DNA from: Aurantiochytrium sp. KH105
Taxonomy: Eukaryota > Sar > Bigyra > Thraustochytrida > Thraustochytriidae
Length of the DNA: 64,000 nt
Direction of reading: 5' to 3'
Assembly (NCBI GenBank): GCA_003116975.1
Contig: BGKB01000044.1
Span: forward strand, 880,940-944,939
Below are positions 31,353 through 40,533 of the stretch, one piece after another (positions within the stretch are counted from its first letter, which is position 1; each line of letters starts with the position of its first letter). A program made the translations under genes and the position numbers. The notes under the pieces were generated by a model. That model was not told the origin of the DNA. It searched no databases and saw only the letters and a list, made by a program, of their open reading frames with translations.

Positions 31353-32501
31353 ATGGAGTCCAAGGAACATGAGGACGCGGCAGCGGATGCCTCGTCTCAA
31401 GGGGATCCCGATGCGGGCACAGACAATGCTCGGCTCGAGGGTCAGGAACTCGACGAGGACGACATCGACGACTTCGACGAAGACGATAACGAGGCCAAGA
31501 GAAAACAAGATAATGACGATGACGAAGACCGCAAACAGGGACAAGGCGAGGGCAAAAGAACTTCTGCGCAGGAATCGAACGCCTTCCTGGCAATTTCCGA
31601 CCCAGAGAGAAGATATCTCGACGACAAAGCGACAGACCTTGTGCGCGATTGCAAATACCTAGCTCCTCGTACGGCGCCAACTCGTCTTATTGCCATTGCG
31701 CCAGCCATAGAAGCTCATATTTCCAAACGAGACGGGGCCTTTGGCGCGCAATCCAACGATCTTGACAAGAAACGCGAGTTTCTACGGCAGCAAGCCCTCG
31801 AAAAGGAACGACAATTCAAAACCAACGTCTCGCACCTGCGCACACGCATCGAGACGTTCCGCGAGAGGCTAGAGGAGGAGGTTGAGCGGCGAGATGACGA
31901 ATACAACCATACCAAGACAAGTTTTGAGGCGACGCTTGAGCGAGCCCGCGTCCTGGTCGACGAAGAAATCGACGCCTCGGTCGCGGTCGTCGAAGAAGAC
32001 TGGCTGCCACCACCCGAGCGGCGTCTCGACGCCTGGAAGGCCGACTTCGATCACTTTGTGCACGTAACGGTGCCCGAGACAATCGAAAACCAGAGCGGGC
32101 GCGTCACGCGACACTTGATCAAGGCGCAAGAAACCTTTGAAATTGATAACGCCAAGCTGCTCAAGCGTGAAAGTAAGATTGAGCAACGCTTCGAAAGTCA
32201 TGTCGTCAACGCGGCTCGCAACATGTCCGAGGCGATCCGCAAGCGCAAGGACTGCTTTACACGCCTCGAGACCGACATGGAGGCTGCCGAAACGGAGGCG
32301 ATTGCCTCGACAGATCGTCACGAGGAGCACTGCGATGCACGCATCGTAGAGGTGGAAGACTTACAGAGCGGACTCGCGGGGATTCGCTCCAAAGCCGATT
32401 CCCAGCTTCTCATTGCCATCGAGGAAGCGATGCTTCGTCTGCAGAATTCAGTTCTTACCAATTTTGGGTCACAACAGGAAGCTTCCCTCACAACAAACTA
32501 G
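31353..32501 (+). CDS. Acidic coiled-coil protein (possibly SF-assemblin-like)
   Basis: A 382-residue protein starting at the first ATG, 31353; the frame is open a little further upstream only through a TTG. Residues 1-75 are very acidic (DEDDIDDFDEDDN). Residues about 120-375 are almost wholly helical with heptad-like spacing, broken at DWLPPPERR. I see no enzyme motif. The length, the Glu/Arg/Lys-rich helices and the neighbouring IFT22 recall SF-assemblin/beta-giardin basal-body fibre proteins, but there is no diagnostic motif, so this is only a suggestion. It converges with the Trm61 gene. Confidence 0.75.
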   Translation: MESKEHEDAAADASSQGDPDAGTDNARLEGQELDEDDIDDFDEDDNEAKRKQDNDDDEDRKQGQGEGKRTSAQESNAFLAISDPERRYLDDKATDLVRDCKYLAPRTAPTRLIAIAPAIEAHISKRDGAFGAQSNDLDKKREFLRQQALEKERQFKTNVSHLRTRIETFRERLEEEVERRDDEYNHTKTSFEATLERARVLVDEEIDASVAVVEEDWLPPPERRLDAWKADFDHFVHVTVPETIENQSGRVTRHLIKAQETFEIDNAKLLKRESKIEQRFESHVVNAARNMSEAIRKRKDCFTRLETDMEAAETEAIASTDRHEEHCDARIVEVEDLQSGLAGIRSKADSQLLIAIEEAMLRLQNSVLTNFGSQQEASLTTN

Positions 32502-32827
32502 AAGCGAGCAACGCAAATGTCTCTTTAGTTTTGTTTTTTTGGTTTCTTGCATTTAGGGTCGCTTACGAACAAAAGACTCTTGTGTCATTGCAATGCCGGT
32601 TTTCGATTTTTTTTTTCATAGTTAAAAATCTGAGTCATTGTCACACAAGAACAATCTTGATTCTGGTATTTGACGCCGTGCAGCACAAGACAAGCGAATG
32701 ACGTTCTACGTTAAAAGCTCTCGCGAATGGCAAGCACCGTCTCTCTATGACAAAATGCGACAAAGAAAGATTGCAAGATTATCACAGTTACGCGTCTGCA
32801 AGACTGTACAGAAAATAGACCACGTCT
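32502..32827. other. Convergent intergenic spacer
   Basis: A/T-richer sequence with T-runs between the 3' ends of the coiled-coil and Trm61 genes. It is presumably 3' UTR/termination DNA, and no gene is seen. Confidence 0.65.
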
Positions 32828-34075
32828 CTACTCGAAGGGGGCATACGCAAAGGTCAGGTAGCCCGTGTGACCCTTTTGTCGATCAAAGGGAAGAATGACG
32901 CGATCTGCTGTGATAAATTCCTTCTCCTGCATGGGTCTCGCGCACTGATCAATGACTGCTGCAACCGACGTCTCAAGCGAAGAGGTTTGGAAGGGTCGCA
33001 TGTCCTGGCGTTGCTTGCGCTCTGGCCGGGCTCGTTTGCGTTGAGCGGCAGCTGCTTTGTTGGCGTTTTCGTCCGCCTCCGCCTCGCCCTTTGCGCCATC
33101 GTCTGCCTCTGCGTTGGCGCCGCCCCGCGAACCTCCTGGACGACGCACAATGGCCTTTTCCTCCTCTGTTTGGAAGACAACTGGCACGGTGGTTTTGATC
33201 TTGGTGATGCGGAACTCGCGTGGGAGACACTCGAGCGTCATGATTGAGGAAAATCCAAGCTTGGCCATCTTGGCGGCCGTGCGCTGCACTTGCTCAATGC
33301 ATGGCGAAAAGGTGCAGATGCGTCCAAAAGGACGAAGTACCTTGACCGCGTGCGGAAGCGCGAGCCAAGGCGCTGGCAAATCAAGAAATACAGCATCCGC
33401 TTTTGTGGACTCGACTTCGGCGCCGAATCCGTTCTCGTACACGTTGGCGTGCGTGCAGCAAACGACATTGTCCAGCTTTGCAGCCGCAAAATCAAGTTTG
33501 GCAGCATCAACGCGAGCCTTGTTGAACTCAAAGGTATGGACGCGGCCATGAGGGGCTACCGCACGGGCCAAAAAGTTTGTCAGACACCCAGATCCAGTAC
33601 CAGACTCGACAACAACGCTACCGGGCTTGAGGTGGAGATGCGACACCACCATGGCGTTATCAAGAGGAAACATGATGGCGGTCCGGCGTGATACTGCATC
33701 GCACCACAGCTCGGGCGTCAGAGGCAAAAGGGTTGCGTAGCCACCGACCTGAACAAGAGCTCCCGATTCTCCGCGTGACGCTCGACCCGTCCGCGCACGT
33801 TTTCGCTGGTTCATGTTGTTGCGCATTGGCTGGACTCGTGACCCATAACGTTTGCCAACAAAGTGGTCGAGATCAAAGGTCCCGAGTCTGTGCTCAAAGG
33901 TTTCCCCGCGCTTGACTTTGACCTTGGTAATGCTCGTGTGATTCTCAAAGACAACCACGAGGTCACCGTCTTTGATGATGTCCTTGTCATCGCACGCAAA
34001 AGGCCCGCTCTCGCGCAGCACAGGCTCTTCCCTTGCCGGCGCCTCCAAGGTCATGCTCTTCTCCACGGGTGCCAT
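32828..34075 (-). CDS. TRM61: tRNA (adenine-58-N1) methyltransferase catalytic subunit Trm61
   Basis: A 415-residue protein from the ATG at 34075. The N-terminal small domain has the DGDLVVVFE...GTFDLDHFVGKRYGS pattern. The Rossmann methyltransferase domain follows, with the SAM site VVESGTGSGCLTNFLAR, the acidic residue in HTFEFN, and the catalytic Asp in FLDLPAPW. The ending RPFGRICTFSPCIEQVQ and ECLPREF is also Trm61/TRMT61A-like. The C-terminal ~100 residues contain an Ala/Lys/Glu-rich low-complexity insert (about 330-360). With Trm6, which is not in the window, it makes m1A58 in the T-loop of tRNAs in the nucleus. It lies 503 bp downstream of SERINC on the same strand. Confidence 0.92.
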   Translation of the reverse strand: MAPVEKSMTLEAPAREEPVLRESGPFACDDKDIIKDGDLVVVFENHTSITKVKVKRGETFEHRLGTFDLDHFVGKRYGSRVQPMRNNMNQRKRARTGRASRGESGALVQVGGYATLLPLTPELWCDAVSRRTAIMFPLDNAMVVSHLHLKPGSVVVESGTGSGCLTNFLARAVAPHGRVHTFEFNKARVDAAKLDFAAAKLDNVVCCTHANVYENGFGAEVESTKADAVFLDLPAPWLALPHAVKVLRPFGRICTFSPCIEQVQRTAAKMAKLGFSSIMTLECLPREFRITKIKTTVPVVFQTEEEKAIVRRPGGSRGGANAEADDGAKGEAEADENANKAAAAQRKRARPERKQRQDMRPFQTSSLETSVAAVIDQCARPMQEKEFITADRVILPFDRQKGHTGYLTFAYAPFE

Positions 34076-34578
34076 GTTTCTGACCCTTTCGCTACCGTCG
34101 GTGTATCACTGGACAGTGGCCGGAAGGGCGTGCGCTACGCTCCGCTTTGCTATGCGCGCAGGTCTCCCGTCTTATGCGGGCGTGGCGTGGGGCCGAGCGC
34201 GTTTGGCGAGCAGTGACAGTCAGTTTCCCACGGCATGCCCTGACCACTGGCTGGTGAGAGGTGGGCTTTTATAATTTTTGGCGCTTCTTTTCTTTGTTAG
34301 CTTCTGGCAGTATACGCCTCAAACGAGGCAACTTGAGGAGCGCCAACAAACGGGCTCGCCAGACAATGAATGTGTGCATTGCATAGATGTGGAATGCAGA
34401 TGCAAAGATAGTATTTCCCAAGAGTAGTAGTAGTGAGCCAAAGCGGTGCAAGTGTTGTGGTACGTATACATTATAAATTGATTATTTCCTTGTTCACTGT
34501 CAGATTACATGATCCGCGAGAAGATTCGTCACGGCAACGGTCGACCTTGGTTTGATATGCTTTGATAGACCTCGTGGC
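34076..34578. other. Spacer between SERINC and Trm61 genes
   Basis: It holds the SERINC 3' flank and the Trm61 promoter. Only short frames occur, and no gene or repeat of note is seen. Confidence 0.6.
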
Positions 34579-35970
34579 TCAGTAGTCAAAGTCGCGGTAC
34601 TCGCCAAGAACGCGAGGCGCCACCAAAGTCCAAATGTAGAGAAGCATGGTGAGCCATTGGGTGGCAATCTTGACCCACATGGTGGCAAGGCCAATGGTAC
34701 CGGTTTCGTTGCCATGAGCATTATCCGAGGCGCCCCAGTTGGTGAGAAGCATGCCCATGTACATGGAAGCGCCCATCAGAACAAGGTGGAAGATCCAGAT
34801 GCGCTCCGTAGGAGCAGAATCGTCCATTTCGGCATGCTCGAGTCCGCCAGATTCCACGCGCGACTCAGCGCCACTCTCGCTCTCAACAGTGTAGAGAGGA
34901 GTAGCAGCCTCAGAGTTGCGCATGTTGTCCGAGCCGGAAACGAGACCTTCAATGGAATCAGACACGGAGAGCGTGGTCCACATGAGAGACACCGTGGCGA
35001 TAATGATGCCAATGATGAGGTTGGCGAGGTGGTGCGAGCTGGTGTCATGACCCGGGGCGCAGACAGGGTCTGGGTGCGACGACAGCGAAGACCAGGCAAG
35101 GTAAGTGCTGTAGGCGCCGACAACCGCAGCCGGTAGAATGGCGCCTTCCTCGCCAACAATGCGGTCGCGAAAGAGAGTGAGTCCCGTGAAGACGATGATG
35201 CCAAGAAGAGTGATGGACGAAAACACAACGCCGGGCGCGCACTCTCCAAAAAAGGTAAAAAGCAGAGGAATCCCGACAAGCGAGACGAGGTAGAGCACAG
35301 CGGCCGAACCGAGAATGGCAAAAAGCCAGAAACGGTTCTCCTCGCCTGCTGCAGGAAAGGCCAGCTCGACCATGCGGTCGTTGATGTCGTAGCTAAAGTC
35401 GATAAGGATGAGAATCTGGAGCAGCAAGAAGCCCACCGAGCCGATGCGCGCGAGCCATGCGTAGCCCGAGTTGTCAAAGAACGAGTTCGAGACAAAAAAG
35501 GAAATGAGGAGGGCGAAAAAGAGACCAAAGAGCTTGAAAGCCCACCAGCCTCGCGTCGTGCGTCCGCCATCGAGAAAGGAGAGCACCGTCATGATCGCGA
35601 AAAACCCCGCCAGAACCGCGCTGATGCGGTACACGGCGGCGTCTCCCTTGCAGTAAATGTAATAGTCGGCGTCTTCGCGGAGCGTGTACCCGGCGAGGCT
35701 GGAGCCCGGCATGAGACTGTGCTTGTCGTCCTTGGACGAGCAATGAACTTGCCAGGCGCCCAGATCAAGTCCAAGATCATCGCCATTGTATCTAAAAAAT
35801 AGCGCCAGCAACGTGGCGAGCCCGAGCAAAAGCACGTAAAAGATCTTGGCCGTGCGCAGGCTCAGCGACCCCGCTGCGTTCATGCAGCAGCTTGCGCAGG
35901 TCGTCGCGCAGACGACCGTGTTACAGGCGATGGACGCCAGCGACGCCGCCGTGCTCACGAGGCTGCCCAT
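34579..35970 (-). CDS. Serine incorporator family membrane protein (SERINC/TMS)
   Basis: A 463-residue multipass membrane protein from the ATG at 35970. The N-terminus is Cys-rich (CNTVVCATTCASCC), as in SERINC/TDE1. About ten hydrophobic helices follow, with family landmarks AVYRISAVLAGFF, a conserved FFDNSGYAW stretch, ILILIDFSYDIND and the C-terminal half YSTYLAWSSLSS...CAP. A Ser/Glu-rich cytoplasmic loop is at about 370-395, and the last helices include FHLVLMGASMYMGMLLTNW. Family members sit in endomembranes and plasma membrane and have been linked to serine lipid synthesis and lipid scrambling. The cellular role here is inferred only from family. Confidence 0.92.
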   Translation of the reverse strand: MGSLVSTAASLASIACNTVVCATTCASCCMNAAGSLSLRTAKIFYVLLLGLATLLALFFRYNGDDLGLDLGAWQVHCSSKDDKHSLMPGSSLAGYTLREDADYYIYCKGDAAVYRISAVLAGFFAIMTVLSFLDGGRTTRGWWAFKLFGLFFALLISFFVSNSFFDNSGYAWLARIGSVGFLLLQILILIDFSYDINDRMVELAFPAAGEENRFWLFAILGSAAVLYLVSLVGIPLLFTFFGECAPGVVFSSITLLGIIVFTGLTLFRDRIVGEEGAILPAAVVGAYSTYLAWSSLSSHPDPVCAPGHDTSSHHLANLIIGIIIATVSLMWTTLSVSDSIEGLVSGSDNMRNSEAATPLYTVESESGAESRVESGGLEHAEMDDSAPTERIWIFHLVLMGASMYMGMLLTNWGASDNAHGNETGTIGLATMWVKIATQWLTMLLYIWTLVAPRVLGEYRDFDY

Positions 35971-37150
35971 CTTCTCCGCTCCTTCTTTCCTTCCTCACGA
36001 ACGGGCGGGCAAGCGAGCGAGCGAGCGAGCGAGCTAGTCGGCCGGCTGCGTTCCTACGAAGTACGCTCCAAACGCGGCAGCGACGCTAGACACGCACGCT
36101 CTGCGTGTTGATCGAGGTTGCCGCGGCTTCGAGACGGGTTTGCGGGCTCGGCTCCGTCGTTGGCAGACAGACGCGCCGCTCGCTCGATCGAGGGCGCACG
36201 AACGAGCCGTCGGCCGAGACTGACCGACCTGTCCAATCCAATTCGATCCGATCCGACCGAACGTGCTCCGGACGCGCGCGGGCAGGCGGGCGCGCGGGCG
36301 GAGGGAGGGAGGGAGGGCGGGTGGGCGGGCGGGAGCAGGCTCTGCGCGCGGGGTCGCGTGCGTTCTGAGGAGTGCGAGGCGCGCGAGGCCGGGAGACCAA
36401 AGGAAGAGTAACTCGGGTTTGCTTTTGTTTTCTTTGGATCAAGTTCAAATTCAAATTCAAACCGCATTCACAGGCACAGTCAAATCAAGTTCAAAAGCGC
36501 TGGGGCGGAACTCTTCCCGAAGATTCCCCGAGGGCTGAAATGCCCCCCTCCTTTCCGGCCGCTAGCAGTGGGTCCGGGAAAACAAAGCCTGGTCGGGCTT
36601 TCTAGACGATGGCACGAGCTGTTTTTCGTTTTCCCGAAGCGCGCTGAAGCCAAGCCTCCAACACCGCGGATGCCCCCACATAGAGTCCCAGGCGTGGGAA
36701 AGGAGAGTTACTTTTCTTCGACGACTTCCTGCGTTTTGCACCAGCATGCGCGAGCGCGAGCGCGAGCGCGAGCGCGAGGACGAAAGGCGGCGAAGATTTT
36801 TCCGCAAGAGAAGCCCGCCGTCCTGATGAGATGAACGGTTCGGGGCTTGAGCTTTCCCGGAATGTCCCTCCTTTCTTGCCCGTGGTGGGCGCAGAGGCAG
36901 ACCAAGCTTTTTCTCCGGACCCACGCCATGCCACGCCAGTGTTTCTGCAAACGAGCCTGCCTCTGCATCACCTTAAACACTAGACCCAGCTTCAACATTC
37001 GCATTTTAGAGTGGTGCTCACCTTCTGGCTTGTTGGGCGGGCCAGAAGTCGCGAGCCTTCACTTCGCAGAAATATTCCTATCGCACGAGTCGCCTTTTTC
37101 ATAAAATAGGCCTCGTCTCCAATAAGGCGAAACTCGGATCTTCATGCTTG

Positions 37151-37195
37151 CTTGGCTTGGCTTGGCTTGGCTTGGCTTGGCTTGGCTTGGCTTGG
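37151..37195. repeat. (CTTGG)9 pentamer microsatellite
   Basis: Nine perfect CTTGG units, about 840 bp upstream of the prohibitin-2 ATG. Confidence 0.95.
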
Positions 37196-37751
37196 CTTGC
37201 ATGCCGTTCAACCATTTGATATACAGTTGCTGGTTCTTCTGTGCGAAGAGAGATTCGCGACATATCCCAGTCCAGCAAAAACCATGATCACAGGTTACTA
37301 CCGGCGCTCTTTCTAATAAGTTGCTCACATCTATCCGTATATCATTTTGATGACGCGTGTATACGCGGGTCGCGAGAGCGCTTCATGAAGTTATGCATGC
37401 AGCAAGATGCATGCACAAAGTTCATGATCCCAGGTCGAAGCACCTGGCGACTCGCCGTCTCGCATCCATCCCGAGACTCCTCATCGCAGCCCGAGCATCC
37501 CTGCAGGAAGCCAAGCAGACGGGGCCCGCATCGTTGCAGCGAAGAAAGTCCGCCTTCTCCTCGGCCAAAGAGGCCCCTTCGCGCGGCACCTTCCGCAGCG
37601 CGGCGGCACGCTCCGCTCCGGAACGCTGTGTCTTTTGTTGTTGTTGTTGTTGTTATTGTTGTCGTTGTTCACTTCTACCTGGCTACTGCTGGCAGCGAGC
37701 GGCGCGTCCCGGCAGGCAAACTTCTAGAAGCCCGACTTTGCGCGGCGCTCT

Positions 37752-37900
37752 GCGCACTTGCGCGCGCGCATTCCCGACTTGCGGGGCGCGGCGCAAGTGG
37801 CGGAAAAGCGCCGGCCCGGGGCTGCTGACTTCACTATGGCGGGCGCGGCGCAAGTGGGGCGCGGCGGCGGCGCAAGTGCAGAATCCGCGCGCGCAAGTCG
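37752..37900. promoter_or_regulatory. Cluster of GCGCAAGT-core elements upstream of prohibitin-2
   Basis: Six copies of the core (G/C)GCAAGT occur in 150 bp on both strands. Two pairs form a composite: two cores in the same orientation 21 bp apart, with an AAT between them followed by CGCG. One composite is forward at 37871-37900 and one reversed at 37752-37783. Single cores are at 37793-37799 and 37848-37856. The same composite occurs in the WKF/IMPDH promoter. The cluster lies 137-285 bp upstream of the ATG. Regulatory function is inferred from repetition, spacing and position. Confidence 0.6.
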
Positions 37901-38036
37901 AGTATAGCCGCGGAAAAGGCGGCGCGGCGCGGAGGCGGCGGCGGCGCGAAGGAGTGGCTGCAGAGCGAGCAGAGCTCCAGCGTCGCGGACTTGGGCGAGC
38001 GCAGCGGCAGGCAGAGCGGCAGGCAGACGCAGCACG

Positions 38037-39351
38037 ATGGCGGACAAGGCGAAGGAGACGATGGAGAAGATGCGCAACATGAAGATGCCGCAGGGCGGCG
38101 GCGGCGGCGGCCTCGCCAGGGGCGCCGCGGCGCTCATCTTTGGCGGCGGCGCGCTCGCCTTTCTCGGCTACAGCTCGCTGTAAGTGGCGCAGACGCGCGC
38201 GGGCGCGGCGAAGGGGACGGGGCGGGGCAGGGCGGGGACGCGGGGAGGGAGAGCGCGGCCCGCGGCGGGGCGGAGAGGGGAGCTCGCAGAGACGAGCGCG
38301 CAAAACGCAGGCGAAAAAGGCGGCCACCGACCGCGAGGCAGAGCGCGGAAAGATGGATACTCGCCCGCCGAGCGCGCACTCTCTCCCTCCATTTCTCCGG
38401 GCGGGAAGGGCAGAGCCATGGCCGCAGCGCGCACGGTCAATGGAGAGACACTGTGACGAGAAGGGACTGGTCGACTAACGTAATGACTTGCAAAACGCGT
38501 GCTTTCGTCACTCCCGTGACTTTGGAATAACCCAAACCTCTTCTTCTCCGGCACGATTATTGCTATTATGACAACTTCACAGGTTCGATGTGCCCTCGGG
38601 TCACAAGGCCGTCATGTTCAATCGCATCACCGGTCTGCGAGAGCAGACGTACGGTGAAGGTATTCACGCCCGGATCCCATGGTTCGAGTACCCGACCGTG
38701 TACGACGTGCGCACCCGGCCCCGGAACATTTCGTCGCTCACCGGCTCGCGCGATCTGCAGATGGTTAACATTGCGATCCGTGTGCTGCACCGCCCCGACA
38801 GCAGCCACCTGTCGGCCATCCACCGCCAGCTCGGCACCGACTACGATGAGCGTGTTCTTCCCTCGATTGTCAACGAGGTCTGCAAACAGGTTGTCGCCCA
38901 GTTTAACGCGTCCCAGCTCATTACCCAGCGTGAGCAGGTCTCGCAGCTGATCCGAAGGAACCTTATGGTCCGTGCCCAGCACTTTAACATCCTCCTCGAG
39001 GATGTCTCCATCACGGAGCTCAAGTTCGGCCGCGAGTACTCTAGCGCCGTCGAGCGCAAGCAAGTTGCCCAGCAGGAGGCTGAGCGTGCTCGCTTCCTCG
39101 TCGACAAGGCCCTCCAGGACAAGCGCTCCATTGTTATCCGCGCCCAAGGTGAGGCCAAGTCTGCCGAGCTCGTCGGTAAGGCGATCCAGGACAACCCCGG
39201 TTTCATTGAGCTGCGCCGCATCGAGGCCGCCAAGGAGGTCTCCGACACGCTCTCGCGCTCCGCGAACCGCGCTTTCCTCAGTGCCGAGAACCTTATGCTT
39301 GGCCTTGTCGCGCCTTCGCAGAGCGCTGCCGACATTGCCAAGAAGAAGTAA
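38037..39351 (+). CDS. PHB2: Prohibitin-2, two exons
   Basis: Exon 1 is 38037-38179 and exon 2 is 38583-39351; the 403-bp intron (38180-38582) begins GTAAGT and ends TTCACAG. Joined, they give 303 residues (human PHB2 has 299). Exon 1 encodes the Gly-rich N-terminus and hydrophobic anchor (GAAALIFGGGALAFLGYSSL), and the junction reads SSL-FDVPSGHKAVMF, the canonical prohibitin start of the PHB domain. Exon 2 contains GLREQTYGEGIHARIPW and the C-terminal coiled coil (AQQEAERARFLVDKALQ). PHB2 forms ring complexes with PHB1 in the mitochondrial inner membrane, acting in membrane protein quality control and cristae/respiratory chain maintenance. Confidence 0.95.
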
Positions 39352-39357
39352 GGATAA

Positions 39358-39790
39358 AAAGCAAACTCTCACCTGGCAACACAGATACTATCCCGGGTAC
39401 GGCCCGGCGCAACACTAGCCGTATGATGCATTTGCTTTTACTTATTCTACTCGTGCCCTTGGCTTGTTGAAGAGCAATCGTGCATTCATATCTCCCCTCG
39501 ATCATTCTTTTTTTCTTCTTTCTTTACAAATCATGCATCTGCCTCATCTGGCTTCATGTTTACTTTGCTTTTTTTTTTTTTCCTACCTTGTTAGCATTCA
39601 TGTAAGGGGATGAAACGCAAGATCTCACTTCGTAGTACAGATACTATCCCGGATGTATGGCCCAGCTCAACACTTGATATATAACGCATTTGCTTGTACT
39701 GATTCGACTCGTGTCTTTGGCTGGGTGAAGAGTAGTCGTGCCTTGATTTTTTCTCCCCCATGACCCGCCCTTTCTTTCTTTCCTTTCCTT
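39358..39790. repeat. Diverged tandem duplication in the prohibitin-2 3' flank
   Basis: Two related copies, about 39380-39515 and 39625-39760, offset by about 245 bp. Both contain ACAGATACTATCCCGG, then a GCCC...CAACACT segment, GCATTTGCTT and a GACTCGTG/TACTCGTG...TTGGCT...TGAAGAG block, and each is followed by T-rich DNA. The duplication covers the 3' UTR region only. Confidence 0.8.
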
Positions 39791-40533
39791 TCATTGTTTT
39801 TGTCTTTTCTTTTCTTTTCTTCTTTCTCATATGCCGCTTTGTCCTTGTCTTCGCTATTTTTGGCAACTTTATACAGTAAGTCATGCTGTGAAAAAAGCTG
39901 AGAAAGAGCGCGAGCAGACCTTGCACTCAGTTTGAACTCATGTCAACTTTCGCAAATGTGGTGCCAGTATTTGACTCCTCTCCCAGTCGACGAAAACCTG
40001 GAGCAGTCGCCATTTTCCTTCGTAGCTTACGACGAGGGCACTCGGGCTGACTTGGTCTTTCTATCTTCGCACACGATGTTCACACCCACCACCACAGATG
40101 ATTGCTGCGAGTTATCCGTTGCGGACGCGTGGCGCCGCTGCCATCCGAAATTGCGTTGCGCATGTGAGAACAGCACAGCGCTGGCGCGGCTTTTCCTGTA
40201 CAGCTCTACGTCCATCTTTGGAGGCGCGGGAGGCTGTGCGGTCTCACGGGCTAGGCGCCTCTTCCTCACGCAAGTCCCGTCGCATCGCCTGGCGCGGATG
40301 CATAGGTGTACTGTTCCACTGGAGAGCAAGTGACAGCTTTTTAAGTTCGCCCGTCCGTCTGCGGGTTCTGAGGAGTAAATCGAAGCACTCAACTCAACAA
40401 GCGCGAGCGAGCAAAGCTCTGCATCGTACAGCGGCTTCGCGCTGCAGTGCGTAAGCGTCGCAGTTTAGCTTGCAGCGAAGCGGATCAGTGACTGCGACGG
40501 CGACGGCAACACCTTGCGCAAGGTGGCCCAGCC
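39791..40533. other. Intergenic upstream of the CCDC81-like gene
   Basis: Begins with a pyrimidine-rich T/C tract (39770-39830). Frames of 120-130 codons exist on both strands at 39932-40392 but overlap each other, with no motif and no clear preference for one. The rest is presumed promoter of the gene at 40534. Confidence 0.55.

Larger units (their letters stand above)
35971..38036. other. Divergent SERINC/prohibitin-2 upstream region
   Basis: No gene is recognised. Contents: SERINC leader with GAGC repeats (36005-36035), a GCGCGAGC-type run (36750-36778), a CTTGG pentamer array (37151-37195), a TTG triplet run (about 37635-37670), and the GCAAGT-core promoter cluster next to prohibitin-2 (separate entry). 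Confidence 0.6.
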
